Positions 53,888 through 63,174 of a DNA stretch of 64,000 nucleotides are shown here, piece after piece. The translations under genes and the position numbers were made by a program. The stretch spans positions 1-64,000 of the forward strand of contig NZ_JAOANW010000010.1 of NCBI RefSeq assembly GCF_026162365.1. The letters are read 5' to 3'. Each line of letters begins with the position of its first letter. The stretch's first letter is position 1. This stretch comes from Nitratireductor luteus (GTDB lineage: Bacteria; Pseudomonadota; Alphaproteobacteria; Rhizobiales; Rhizobiaceae). Under the pieces are notes generated by a model. That model made no database searches and was not told where the DNA came from. It saw nothing but the letters and a program-made list of their open reading frames with translations.

Positions 53888-54541
53888 CTATTCGTTGCGC
53901 CAGCCCGCACTGCCTACCAGCGCGACAAAACGGACGGCGCACAGGTTTTCTTCGCTGGTATTGCCATGCTCGTCGAGCATAACACGGACAAGTCTCTGAT
54001 CCATCCGTGTGCCGACGGGCATGATCAACCGCCCGCCCGGCCTAAGCTGCTCTTTCCAGGCGGGCGGAACGTCCGGCCCGCCCGCCGACGCGATGATCAC
54101 GTCGAAGGGCGCCTTTTCCGGAAGACCCAGCGTCCCGTCGCCATGCACGACATGGACGTTCTCGTGGCCCAGCCGTTGAAGCCTTGCGCGGGCGGCATCG
54201 GCGAGCGGCTTATGGCGCTCGACCGTATAGACCTCATCGGCGATTTCACACATCACCGCAGCCGCGTAGCCCGAGCCCGTCCCGATCTCGAGGGCGCGCT
54301 CGCCCGGAGCCAGGCCCGAAGCCTCGATCATGTAGGCCACCACATAGGGTTGGGAGATGGTCTGGCCTTCGCCGATGGGCAGCGGGGCGTCTTCATAGGC
54401 CGAAGTCTGCATGTCCTCCGGCACAAAATCGTGACGGGCCACCTTCCCCATCGCCGCCAGCACCGTTTCATTGCCAATGCCGCGCCCGATGAGGTCACGT
54501 TCCACCATCCTCCGGCGGGCCTTCTCGAAATCCCAGCTCAT
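53888..54541 (-). CDS. pcm: Protein-L-isoaspartate O-methyltransferase
   Basis: A 217-residue SAM-dependent enzyme repairing isoaspartyl residues in damaged proteins. The family patterns RHDFVPEDMQTSAYEDAPLP, GQTISQPYVVAYM, the SAM motif ALEIGTGSGYAAAVM, VYTVERHKPLADAA and APFDVIIASAG are present. The ATG at 54541 has GGGAG 7 bases upstream; the open frame continues 67 codons farther but as a Cys/Arg-rich stretch not in the family. Confidence 0.92.
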   Translation of the reverse strand: MSWDFEKARRRMVERDLIGRGIGNETVLAAMGKVARHDFVPEDMQTSAYEDAPLPIGEGQTISQPYVVAYMIEASGLAPGERALEIGTGSGYAAAVMCEIADEVYTVERHKPLADAARARLQRLGHENVHVVHGDGTLGLPEKAPFDVIIASAGGPDVPPAWKEQLRPGGRLIMPVGTRMDQRLVRVMLDEHGNTSEENLCAVRFVALVGSAGWRNE

Positions 54542-54876
54542 CGCCAATCTCCCGAACATGTCGCCTACAATACAGGCCGAAACCGGAATCCATTTTCGGA
54601 AAGCACGATGCACAGATTCAAAAGCTCGAGCCTCCTTTGCGCGTCCGAATGGAGCACGAAGCTTCAGGGCCAATGGAACCCTACAGGCAAAACATGACCT
54701 GCATCTCGGAAGACGCTCCAGCACGGCGCCGGTTCCAACCATTACAGCAATTTAATGATATTCTTGCTGAATTCTGCCGCCATTTCGGCGTACTAACACG
54801 AGCGCAGGCGGCAACAATTGGTCCGGGCTGGGCATAACCTTACCCCTGCCGCATAATTGTTGAGCCGGAGATTTGC
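54542..54876. other. Divergent region pcm / RND efflux operon
   Basis: 335 bases without a supported gene. A plus-strand frame at 54637-54837 is open but shows no family pattern. No regulator gene is adjacent to the pump, and no clear operator was seen. Confidence 0.6.
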
Positions 54877-56040
54877 ATGTCGTGGTGGAAACAGCTCCTC
54901 TTGGGGCTCCTCATAGTGGTTGCCGCCGCCGCCGTCTGGTACCGTTTCGTACCGGGCGCGACGGAAATCGTGGCCGGATGGGGGCTGGGTCGGGCACCGG
55001 CCGAGGCGGCGGTTTCCGACGATGGCGCAACGCGCAGCGATGGTGCACGGCGCAGCGGATCAGGCGGAACGGGAAGCGCGGTCATCGCGAGACCCGTTAC
55101 CAATGCCACGATCAACGACCGTCTTACCGCGATCGGTACCGGCAAGGCGCTCCATTCGGTCGCGGTGCGGCCTTATACTTCCGGCCGCCTCGTGGAAATT
55201 CTAGCCAGGCCAGGCGAGCCGGCAGAGGCTGGCGCGGTGATCGCGCGGCTGGATGCCGAGGCTGAGGAAATCGCACTGGATCGAGCCCAGCTTGCCCTCG
55301 ACGACGCCCAGAACCGGCTTGAGCGCATCAATGCCCTTCGGTCCTCCAACACTGTGACCGCGGTCCAGCAGACCGAAGCGGAGCTTCAGGTGCGCAACGC
55401 GGCGCTGGCATTGCGCGATGCGCAGTTGGCGCTCGAAAGACGACAGATAGTAGCTCCCATTGGGGGCATGGTGGGTATCCTGCCCGTGTCTTTGGGTGAC
55501 TATGTTACCTCCTCGACGGACATCGCCATGCTCGATGACCGTTCGCAGCTTTTGGTGGACTTCTGGGTGCCCGAGAAATATGCCCAAGCCATCACCGTGG
55601 GCGCACCGCTTGTTGCCGAATCGGTCGCCCGGCCCGGCGAGCGTTACCAGGGCAAGGTTCAGGCCATCGACAATCAGGTGGACAGCACCAGCCGCACATT
55701 GCGCATCCAGGGTCTGATCGAGAATCCCGGCGACATATTGCGTTCCGGCATGGCCTTTCAGGTGGAGATGCGGTTCGAGGGGGAAAGTTTCCCGGCCGTC
55801 GACCCCTTGTCGATCCAATGGGGCAGCGACGGCGCCTATGTCTGGGTCGTTCGCAACGGCATCGCCCAAAGGACACCCGTGCGCATAATCCAACGCAATG
55901 CCGACACCGTGCTTGTCGACGGCACCTTCAGCAATGGCGACCAGGTGGTCACGGAGGGCGTGCATTCGGTTCGCGACGGCCAGCAGGTGATGGTCGCCGG
56001 CGACGAAGCCCGCAACGGCAATGCCGGCCGCGGTTCGTGA
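54877..56040 (+). CDS. RND efflux periplasmic adaptor subunit
   Basis: A 387-residue membrane-fusion protein. An N-terminal membrane anchor (about 6-24) is followed by a polar spacer, a lipoyl-like half (SGRLVEILARPGEPAEAGAV), an alpha-helical hairpin (about 125-185, LDRAQLALDDAQNRLERINALR), the second lipoyl half (RRQIVAPIGGMVGILPVSLGD) and beta-barrel domains. It links an inner-membrane RND pump to an outer-membrane channel. No lipobox. The pump gene starts 16 bases after its stop. The substrate is unknown. Confidence 0.9.
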   Translation: MSWWKQLLLGLLIVVAAAAVWYRFVPGATEIVAGWGLGRAPAEAAVSDDGATRSDGARRSGSGGTGSAVIARPVTNATINDRLTAIGTGKALHSVAVRPYTSGRLVEILARPGEPAEAGAVIARLDAEAEEIALDRAQLALDDAQNRLERINALRSSNTVTAVQQTEAELQVRNAALALRDAQLALERRQIVAPIGGMVGILPVSLGDYVTSSTDIAMLDDRSQLLVDFWVPEKYAQAITVGAPLVAESVARPGERYQGKVQAIDNQVDSTSRTLRIQGLIENPGDILRSGMAFQVEMRFEGESFPAVDPLSIQWGSDGAYVWVVRNGIAQRTPVRIIQRNADTVLVDGTFSNGDQVVTEGVHSVRDGQQVMVAGDEARNGNAGRGS

Positions 56041-56056
56041 CGGAGCGCCGAATCCG

Positions 56057-59000
56057 ATGAGCAAAGAGACCATTTCCGATACCGCAGCGGGAAGCACGGC
56101 GCTGTTCGTTCGCCGCCCCGTTCTGGCTTTCGTTTTCAACATGCTGATCGCCGTCGCGGGACTTGCCGCACTGTACGGGGTCGAGGTTCGGGAACTGCCG
56201 GACGTGGACCGTCCCGTCATCTCCATCAGCACAAACTTCGACGGAGCGGCGGCCGAGACCATCGACCGCGAGATCACCACCTTCATCGAAGGCGCGGTCG
56301 CCCGCGTCCCCGGCGTGACCGCCATTTCCTCTTCATCGTCATTCGGCAGGAGCCGCGTAACGGTGGAATTCAGCGAAAGGGTCAACCTCGACACGGCCGC
56401 ATCGGATATCCGCGACGCCGTCGGCCGTATCCAGAACCAGCTCCCCGACGACGCCGAAACCCCCACCGTGGTGAAGGCGGACGAGAATTCCGATGCCGTC
56501 ATGCGTATCGCCGTCGTCTCCGAAAACATGTCGATCGAGGACATGACCTTGTTCGTCGACGACGAGATCGTCGACAAGTTGGCCGCCGTTCCCGGCGTCG
56601 CCGACGTGCAGGTCTATGGCGACCGCAACAAGATATTCCGCGTCGATGTCGACCAGACCCGTCTCGCCAGCAAGGGCTTCACCATTGGCGGTATCGGCAC
56701 CGCGCTCGCCGACGTCGCCTTCGACACGCCCGCCGGCTCGCTCTCCAGCAATACCCAGGAACTGATCGTTCGCGCCTCGGCCACGGTACGGACATCGGAG
56801 GATTTCGAGAACATCCAATTGGCGAGGAATGTCCGCCTCGGCGATGTCGCCACCGTAACGCTCGGGCCGGACCTCGGCGAAAGCCGGCTCCGCGCCAACG
56901 GGAGCCCGGGCATCGGCCTCGGCATCATCCGACAGGCGCAGTCCAATACGCTCGACATATCGCAGGGCGTGCGCGCGGCGGTGGACGCCCTCCAGCCAAC
57001 TCTTCCCGAGGGCATGTCGGTCTCGGTTTCCAGCGACGACGCCACCTTCATCAAGGGAGCGATCAGCGAGGTCGAAATCGCCCTGGGCATTTCGGTGACC
57101 GTCGTTCTCCTGGTGATCTATCTTTTCCTCAGGGATATCCGCGCGACGATCATCCCCGGCGTCGCTATCCCTGTGGCGCTGATCGGCACCGTGGCCGCCA
57201 TCTATCTCGTCGGCTTTTCCATAAACATCCTGACGCTGCTGGCCCTGGTGCTGGCGACGGGGTTGGTCGTCGACGACGCCATCGTTGTCCTGGAAAACAT
57301 CGTACGGCGGCGCAACATGGGAATGGGGCCACGCGCGGCGGCTGTTCTGGGAACCAAGGAAGTGTTTTTCGCCGTCGTGGCGACCACCGCGACGCTGGTT
57401 GCCGTGTTCGTTCCGCTCTCCTTCCTGCCGGGTCAGGCGGGCGGGCTCTTCCGCGAATTCGGCTTCGTGCTCGCGATCTCGGTCTTTCTGTCCTCCATCG
57501 TTGCCCTGTCGCTATGCCCCATGATTGCATCGCGCGTGCTGGCGAGCGGCGACACCCATGATGCCCGTCCGAACAGTCCGCTCGGCTGGCTCGGCGGGAA
57601 GCTGACGAACCTTTATGCCCGCACGCTCCACTTCAGCCTCGATGCGCCAGCCATCATCCTGCTCGTGTCAGTGCTCTTCGCCGGCACCGCCTTCAGCCTC
57701 TACGGAACGATCAAGAACGAGCTGACGCCGACCGAGGACCGCTCGCTGGCCTTCATGCGCGTCTCCGCTCCGCAGGGCGTCAGCCTCGATTATCTCGCCG
57801 ATCAGATGCGTCATGTGGAAACCCTGCTCATGCCGCTGCGCGAGCGCGGCGATATCCGCGGCACATTCTCCATCATTGGACGAGGCAGCTCCAACAGCGG
57901 CTTCCTGGTTCTTCGCCTTGCGCCATGGGAAGAGCGCGAACGGAGCCAACAGGAAATATTGGACGAAGTGAACGCGCTTGCGCGCCAGGTGCCGGGCGTT
58001 CGCGCCTTCGCCTTCCAGCCGAACAGCCTCGGCATCCGCGGCTCGGGAAGCGGGCTCCAATTCGCCGTGGCCGGTTCGAATTACGAGAGGCTGACGGAAG
58101 CGGCCACCAACATCGTCGCTGAAATGGAGAAGGATCCGCGCTTCCGGCAGCCTCGCCTCTCCCAGGACATTACCCAGCCGCAACTGCACGTCGAAATCGA
58201 TCGCCGCCGCGCGTCCGATCTCGGCATTGACATTAACGGTCTCGGCCCCTCCATCCAGGCACTGCTCGACGGCCGCAAGATCGGCACCGTTTTCCTCGGC
58301 GACAAGAGTATCGACATAAAGCTCCTGTCGACGACCAATCCGGTCAACGACCCGACCGACCTGGAGAGCATTTTCGTCAAGACCGGCGACGGGCGTTTCG
58401 TGCCGCTGGCCACCATAACATCGCTCGATGAACAGGCGGTTCCGCCTTCGCTCTCGCGCGAGCAGCAGACACGTGTCGTTGCCGTCACCTCCGCACTCGC
58501 CGACGATTTCGCGCTGGGCGAGGCCCTTGCCGTCGCGCAGGAGATCGCCGCGCCGCATCTGCCGGAGGGGAGCCGTATCATCCCGCTGGCCGAAGCCGCC
58601 TCGCTTGGCGAAACCGCCAACAGCATGTTCACGATCTTCGGTTTCGCCATCGTCATTATCCTGCTTGTTCTGGCCGCCCAGTTCGAGAGCTTCGTCAGCG
58701 CTCTCATCATCATGGCAACGGTTCCGCTCGGGCTTGCCTGCGCAGTTTTCGCGCTGATCCTCACGGGTACCAGCCTCAATGTCTACAGTCAGATCGGGCT
58801 TGTGCTCCTCGTCGGCATCATGGCCAAGAACGGCATCCTGATTGTCGAGTTCGCAAACCAGCTCCGTGACCGCGGGCTTGGCGTGCGCGAAGCCATTGAG
58901 CAGGCCTCGCTGATCCGCCTGCGTCCGGTAGCGATGACCATGATCTGTACCGTAGTGGGCGGCCTGCCGCTCGTGCTGGCCAGCGGTGCCGGGGCCGAGG

Positions 59001-59179
59001 CACGCATTGCGCTTGGCTGGGTGATCGTCGGCGGCCTGGGGCTTTCGGCCCTGTCGACACTCTACCTGACGCCGGTGGCTTACCTGCTTCTGGGGCGTTT
59101 CATTACCCCGAAGGTGGAGGAGGAAGCCCGTCTCGAACGTGAATTGACCCACGCCGCGGACGCTTCACGTTCGCACTGA
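56057..59179 (+). CDS. RND-family efflux pump (AcrB/MexF type)
   Basis: A 1040-residue proton-driven exporter with the usual twelve-helix, two-large-loop architecture. FVRRPVLAFVFNMLIAVAGL is the first helix, GLVVDDAIVVLENI is the signature with the proton-relay Asp pair in helix 4, and VGIMAKNGILIVEFANQLRD and RLRPVAMTMICTVVGGLPLV are in the second half. Porter and docking domains follow each half's first helix. The ATG at 56057 (MSKETISD) follows GGAGC and lies 16 bases after the adaptor gene. No outer-membrane channel gene is adjacent. Confidence 0.92.
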   Translation: MSKETISDTAAGSTALFVRRPVLAFVFNMLIAVAGLAALYGVEVRELPDVDRPVISISTNFDGAAAETIDREITTFIEGAVARVPGVTAISSSSSFGRSRVTVEFSERVNLDTAASDIRDAVGRIQNQLPDDAETPTVVKADENSDAVMRIAVVSENMSIEDMTLFVDDEIVDKLAAVPGVADVQVYGDRNKIFRVDVDQTRLASKGFTIGGIGTALADVAFDTPAGSLSSNTQELIVRASATVRTSEDFENIQLARNVRLGDVATVTLGPDLGESRLRANGSPGIGLGIIRQAQSNTLDISQGVRAAVDALQPTLPEGMSVSVSSDDATFIKGAISEVEIALGISVTVVLLVIYLFLRDIRATIIPGVAIPVALIGTVAAIYLVGFSINILTLLALVLATGLVVDDAIVVLENIVRRRNMGMGPRAAAVLGTKEVFFAVVATTATLVAVFVPLSFLPGQAGGLFREFGFVLAISVFLSSIVALSLCPMIASRVLASGDTHDARPNSPLGWLGGKLTNLYARTLHFSLDAPAIILLVSVLFAGTAFSLYGTIKNELTPTEDRSLAFMRVSAPQGVSLDYLADQMRHVETLLMPLRERGDIRGTFSIIGRGSSNSGFLVLRLAPWEERERSQQEILDEVNALARQVPGVRAFAFQPNSLGIRGSGSGLQFAVAGSNYERLTEAATNIVAEMEKDPRFRQPRLSQDITQPQLHVEIDRRRASDLGIDINGLGPSIQALLDGRKIGTVFLGDKSIDIKLLSTTNPVNDPTDLESIFVKTGDGRFVPLATITSLDEQAVPPSLSREQQTRVVAVTSALADDFALGEALAVAQEIAAPHLPEGSRIIPLAEAASLGETANSMFTIFGFAIVIILLVLAAQFESFVSALIIMATVPLGLACAVFALILTGTSLNVYSQIGLVLLVGIMAKNGILIVEFANQLRDRGLGVREAIEQASLIRLRPVAMTMICTVVGGLPLVLASGAGAEARIALGWVIVGGLGLSALSTLYLTPVAYLLLGRFITPKVEEEARLERELTHAADASRSH

Positions 59180-59456
59180 CCACGACGACTTCCCAGGCAG
59201 GTTTCGGAAAAGGTCCCACGATTTTCCGGTCAGAATCTGCGGCAAACAAAGGGATATAGGCAAAGCAATCGTCGGGCGACCAACGGATGCTTGCCTGGTC
59301 GGGCCAGCCGCGTTCCGGGTCCTTCCCTGCCGAGCAAATAGCCTTTCAACGCGAGGGTTGCGTTTCCAGCCTTTACGAATGCGCGAATGGTGAACAGACT
59401 GGCCTTGTCGTCAACCTCGCCAAAGGGCGAAATCAGACGCGAACGGAAGCGCCTTC

Positions 59457-60272
59457 ATGAACTTTTTCGAAAATCTCTTTTCCCTCTCCGGAAAAAAGGC
59501 TCTCGTCACCGGTGGGGCATCGGGGATCGGCCATATGGCGGCGACCGCCATGGTGCATGCTGGCGCCCATGTCATGATCGTATCGCGTCGCGGCACCGAA
59601 TGCGATGAGGCAGCCCGCGTCTTGAACGAACTCGACGCGCCCGGCAGTGCCGAGGGCTTCGCCGGCGACGTCGGGTCGGAGAGCGGTGTGGTGAAATTGG
59701 CCGCCGAGGTCGCCCGCCGCACGGACAAGCTGCATATCCTGTTCAACAATGCCGGCCTTAGCTGGGGCGAGCGGATCGAAAGCTTCCCCTACCACGCCTG
59801 GGCGCGGGTGATGAATGTCAATGTCGCCGGGCTTTTCCACCTCACCCGCGAATTGCTGCCCTTGCTGGACAAGGCCGCAAGCGACGCCGATCCCGCGCGC
59901 ATCGTCAATCTGGGCTCGGTGATGGGCACGCAGCCCATCGCCGAAGGCGCCTACTCATATTCCGCCTCCAAGGCCGCCGTTCACCACCTGACGCGGATAC
60001 TGGCGCACGAATTCGCCGCGCGTAACATCACGGTCAACGCTTTCGCGCCGGGCCCGTTTCAGAGCCGTATGACCGCCTTTGCCACCGGGACGGAGGAAAA
60101 AGCCGCCAAGGTGGGCGCGCGGGTGCCCCTTAGCCGCATCGGTTCACCCGATGACATAGCAGGAGCGACCCTGTATCTGTGCTCGCGGGCGGGCAGCTAT
60201 ATCACCGGCGCAATCCTGCCGATCGACGGCGGCCAGTCGGCCCAGCACGGAATGAACTTGTTCAGGGACTGA
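59457..60272 (+). CDS. Short-chain dehydrogenase/reductase (SDR)
   Basis: A 271-residue classical SDR. The cofactor motif is TGGASGIGHMAA (about 19-30), NNAG is at about 98-101, the catalytic Ser lies in LGSVMGTQPIAEGAYSYSASKAAV with the Tyr-x-x-x-Lys pair, and C-terminal AGSYITGAILPIDGGQSAQH is typical. The N-terminal MNFFENLFSLSGKKALVTGG is characteristic of a gluconate/acyl-type SDR branch. Followed by a MaoC hydratase and another SDR, it may belong to a fatty- or ketoacyl-handling set; the substrate is unknown. Confidence 0.87.
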   Translation: MNFFENLFSLSGKKALVTGGASGIGHMAATAMVHAGAHVMIVSRRGTECDEAARVLNELDAPGSAEGFAGDVGSESGVVKLAAEVARRTDKLHILFNNAGLSWGERIESFPYHAWARVMNVNVAGLFHLTRELLPLLDKAASDADPARIVNLGSVMGTQPIAEGAYSYSASKAAVHHLTRILAHEFAARNITVNAFAPGPFQSRMTAFATGTEEKAAKVGARVPLSRIGSPDDIAGATLYLCSRAGSYITGAILPIDGGQSAQHGMNLFRD

Positions 60273-60308
60273 GCACCCAGTCTCTGAAAACGGAGTCGAA
60301 ACAAACCC

Positions 60309-60791
60309 ATGGAAACAATCTCCATAGATGCCGCAAAAGCGCTTATCGGCAAGGAAGTCGGTGTCTCCAACTGGCGGCTGGTGTCGCAAGAAATGATCGA
60401 TCAGTTCGCGGCAGCGACCGACGATCATCAATGGATCCACACAGATCCCGATCGCGCTGCGCGCGAGACGCCCTATGGCGGCACCATCGCCCATGGTTTT
60501 TTGTCGCTGTCGCTCCTGTCAGCCATGGTGTTCGAGGCCGTTCCGCGGTTGGACTGTGCCGCGATGGGCGTCAATTTCGGCTTTGACCGCATAAGGTTTC
60601 TCAACCCCGTCAAGTCGGGCGCCCGTGTGCGGGCCCGCTTCGAGCTGGGCGACCTCAAGGTCCGCCCTTCCGGTATCGTCGAAGTCCATTACGATGTCAC
60701 CGTCGAGATCGAAAACAGCCTGAAACCCGCGCTCACCGCGCGCTGGCTGACGCTCGCGATGCCCGACCGGGGAGGAGAAAGTGCGGCATGA
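60309..60791 (+). CDS. MaoC-family (R)-hydratase / NodN-like hot-dog protein
   Basis: A 160-residue single hot-dog domain. SNWRLVSQEMIDQFAAATDDHQWIHTDPDRAARETPYGG (quoted in short parts: FAAATDDHQWIHTD and GTIAHGFLSLSL) contains the hydratase-2 Asp-x-x-x-x-His motif and the glycine-rich turn. Such proteins hydrate enoyl-CoA, and the rhizobial NodN branch is close. It follows the SDR by 36 bases, suggesting a shared beta-oxidation-like or polyhydroxyalkanoate-related step. Confidence 0.85.
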   Translation: METISIDAAKALIGKEVGVSNWRLVSQEMIDQFAAATDDHQWIHTDPDRAARETPYGGTIAHGFLSLSLLSAMVFEAVPRLDCAAMGVNFGFDRIRFLNPVKSGARVRARFELGDLKVRPSGIVEVHYDVTVEIENSLKPALTARWLTLAMPDRGGESAA

Positions 60792-61066
60792 CCCCTCGCG
60801 GAAGGTGAAAGCTGACGTCCATCGGCCGGGACATCGACAAACGCCCGCTTGACGGCAGCGCCTCGAACCCCGAAAAGGCGGAAATCTAAGGCCGCATCGC
60901 GGAAATTTCTGGTCGGACCTATGACCGTGGATAGTGACCAATCTGAGGGGACAGGGCGAATCGTGAAACAGGAACCGGCCTGATGCGTTCTTGTTGATAT
61001 ACAGCTTTGATGGGGCGGTATCGATTCGTTCGCTCTTGGGGATAATAGAAAAAGAGGTGCGCTGCG

Positions 61067-61843
61067 ATGGCGCGTTTTGACGGTCTGACGGTGCTCCTGA
61101 CCGGAGCAACCGGCGGCTTCGGAGGGGAAATGGCCCTGCGCCTGGCGGCGGAGGGCGCGAATCTCGTATTGTCGGACCTCGATGCGCAGCTGCTGGAGAA
61201 AATGGCGGCAGCTCTCGACGCGGAAACTGCGACACTGGCCGGCGATATCACTGACGAAAACCTGTCGGAGCAGCTCGTCGCGCTGGCACTGGAGCGTTTC
61301 GGCCAGATCGACATCGCCATCAACAATGCCGGCATTGCCCAGCCATTCGTGAAATTTCACCTGATCCCTTCCGAGGAGGCGCGTCGTGTCATCGATGTCG
61401 ACCTTATGGGCGTCTTTTACGCGATGAAGCACCAGTTGCCTGCAATGGAGCGCCAGCACAGGCAGACGGGACGCAAGGGCGCGATCGTCAACGTAGCCTC
61501 GGTCGCCGGCCTCGTCGGCGCACCACGATTGGCTGCTTATTCGGCGGCCAAGCACGGGGTGCTTGGCCTCACCCGTACAGCGGCGGCGGAATACGCCACG
61601 AGGGGGATACGCGTCAACGCGGTCTGCCCCTCCTTCTCGCGCACCGACATGGTGATCGACATGCTCAAGCTCTCGCCGGCAAGGCCGGGCAAGGCAGAGG
61701 CCGGCCTTACACGCGGCGTCCCAATGAAGCGCTTGGCCGAGATCGACGAAGTGATCGAGATCATCCTTTTCGCCGCCGACCCCGCCAACAGCTTCATGAC
61801 CGGCCAGGCCCTGGCCGCCGATGGCGGCATCACGGCGCTGTAG
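61067..61843 (+). CDS. Short-chain dehydrogenase/reductase (SDR)
   Basis: A 258-residue classical SDR. The cofactor motif TGATGGFGGEMAL (about 11-23), D in VLSDLDAQ for NAD preference, NNAGIAQPF, active-site Ser in NVASVAGLVG, Tyr-x-x-x-Lys in AAYSAAKHGVLG and C-terminal GQALAADGGITAL are present. GAGG precedes the ATG. It follows the MaoC gene after 275 bases. The substrate is not predicted. Its 3' end overlaps the convergent EamA gene by 14 bases. Confidence 0.88.
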   Translation: MARFDGLTVLLTGATGGFGGEMALRLAAEGANLVLSDLDAQLLEKMAAALDAETATLAGDITDENLSEQLVALALERFGQIDIAINNAGIAQPFVKFHLIPSEEARRVIDVDLMGVFYAMKHQLPAMERQHRQTGRKGAIVNVASVAGLVGAPRLAAYSAAKHGVLGLTRTAAAEYATRGIRVNAVCPSFSRTDMVIDMLKLSPARPGKAEAGLTRGVPMKRLAEIDEVIEIILFAADPANSFMTGQALAADGGITAL

Positions 61844-62831
61844 ATCGATCCACAGGGAATGTGGAAACCCGCGTTCCATCCGGCATAGCGCAAAGTGCCC
61901 CAGCCCGGCGGGCGGCGGAAGCCCTGACGCTGCCGATCGTGGCGGTGATCGCCCCCAGGAAATAGATGCCGAGCCCGGTAAGGGTTGCCGGCGCATAATC
62001 CACCCGCCCCTCGAATGTCTGCATGAGGAATACCACCAGCGGGCCGATGGCGGCGAACGTCCCGATGGTGAGGGTGGACGTCAGCGATACTGCCTTTTGC
62101 ACCGCATATATGGGAAACGCCAGAAGCAGTAAGCCCGCGAGGAAGACATAGGCGAGATCTCCTGCCGGCACCGGCCCCTTGTCGTCCAGACCTGCAAGAA
62201 ACCCGCCGACGGCTAATAGCGTATAGAGCGGAAACCGTAACCCGAACTGCGCCATCGGCCGGACGCCCGCCTTGTCCAGCCGGGCACTGTAAAGCAGCAT
62301 GCCTGAGATCATGATGCCCGCTGCCCCGGCTAGCGCAACGCCAGACACCGCACCGGCAAGCCCACCGCGTACGAACCCCGACCAGCCGGCCATTGTTGAA
62401 AAGGACAGGGCGGCGAGGCCAAGGAAGATGATCGCGGTTCCCAAAGCCTCGGCCATATTGCGCAGCCGGGGCGCCTCGGGATAACCGAAGCGTCTCGCCA
62501 TCAAGGCAGCCAGGGGGATTGCCCCGGAAAAGATCGTGAAGGCAACGGCAGGTTCGATGAGCTGTATCGCCATCAGATAGAGGAGCCACGCACCTGCCGC
62601 TGTGAGGTTGAGGCCCGCGAGATCGCGCCCATTCGCCAACGCGGTCTCGATCTGCCCTCGGTCGAACACCGCCAGCCAGGCAAGGCCAAGCACCGTCGGC
62701 ACGCCGAACGCGCATGCCCCCACCAGAAACGAATCCATCCGCTGGAAAGCACTGCCGAAAAAAACCGCCTGGGCCGCATCCAGAAGGACGAAGGTGCAGC
62801 ACCAGATAAGGCCACGCGCTTCCGATTTCAT
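61830..62831 (-). CDS. EamA/DMT-family membrane transporter-like protein
   Basis: A 333-residue integral membrane protein with about ten hydrophobic helices in two five-helix repeats, the drug/metabolite transporter layout (LIWCCTFVLLDAAQAVFFG; AVAFTIFSGAIPLAAL; IYAVQKAVSLTSTLTIGT near the end). Its final ~30 residues are polar. The substrate is unknown; members export amino acids or metabolites. The ATG at 62831 is taken as start; a TTG two codons earlier is an alternative. Convergent with the SDR gene. Confidence 0.75.
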   Translation of the reverse strand: MKSEARGLIWCCTFVLLDAAQAVFFGSAFQRMDSFLVGACAFGVPTVLGLAWLAVFDRGQIETALANGRDLAGLNLTAAGAWLLYLMAIQLIEPAVAFTIFSGAIPLAALMARRFGYPEAPRLRNMAEALGTAIIFLGLAALSFSTMAGWSGFVRGGLAGAVSGVALAGAAGIMISGMLLYSARLDKAGVRPMAQFGLRFPLYTLLAVGGFLAGLDDKGPVPAGDLAYVFLAGLLLLAFPIYAVQKAVSLTSTLTIGTFAAIGPLVVFLMQTFEGRVDYAPATLTGLGIYFLGAITATIGSVRASAARRAGALCAMPDGTRVSTFPVDRSTAP

Positions 62832-63174
62832 AGGCAAAGGCCCCGTTTATCCCGCCACACGATAAGAGCCGGAGCTTGAAGCCGCCAAGCCCGTTTTCCG
62901 GTGATCGGGTACGGTGACCATCGTCGGTCCGGAAAGCTTGCCACAACCAGAAAGACATCAATCGCCGCTGGCGCAAGTCGGGCGCCGGCGGCAACAAGGA
63001 GCAGCCATGCCGCTGCCTTGTATGAATTCAATCGCTCCTGGCAGAGCAACTATTCCGGTATCGGCCAGATGATGGCGGGCGATCCCGAGCGCTCAAACGG
63101 TGTCATGGAGGCGACGCTGAAGATGACCAGGTTCGACATTGCCGCCCTCAAGCAGGCCTTAAGCCGCATGAGTT
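62832..63174. other. Gap with the VOC remnant
   Basis: 343 bases between the EamA gene and the MprF-type gene. Apart from the remnant at 63021-63167 and the EamA upstream region, nothing is seen. Confidence 0.6.
63021..63167 (+). pseudogene. Relic of a PhnB/glyoxalase-like (VOC) gene, C-terminal fragment
   Basis: About 49 codons (YEFNRSWQ, NYSGIGQMMAGDPERS, NGVMEATLKMTRFDIAALKQ) resemble the C-terminus of PhnB/3-demethylubiquinone-type VOC proteins, which end W-Q-x-x-P...L-x-D-P-D-x-x-x-x-R-V-M-E-A-M-L-x-M-x-K-x-D-I-A-A-L. Nothing of the rest of such a gene is recognisable upstream, and no start sits in a proper place. It is likely a decayed remnant; its reading frame is open at both ends into unrelated sequence. 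Confidence 0.5.

Noticed and set aside
54637-54837. 66-codon plus-strand ORF in the pcm/RND gap
   Set aside because: No ribosome-binding site, no known motif, and it runs through the pcm upstream region.
55201-56577. 458-codon minus-strand frame across the adaptor and pump genes
   Set aside because: Antisense to two conserved genes, Ser/Thr-rich N-terminus with no domain.
57668-59152. 494-codon minus-strand frame inside the RND pump gene
   Set aside because: Antisense shadow, rich in His, Gln and Arg, with no domain; the pump on the plus strand is unmistakable.
61537-62997. 486-codon minus-strand open frame across the SDR and EamA genes
   Set aside because: It overlaps two well-supported genes in another frame, starts in non-coding sequence and has no family pattern; long spurious frames are expected at this GC content.
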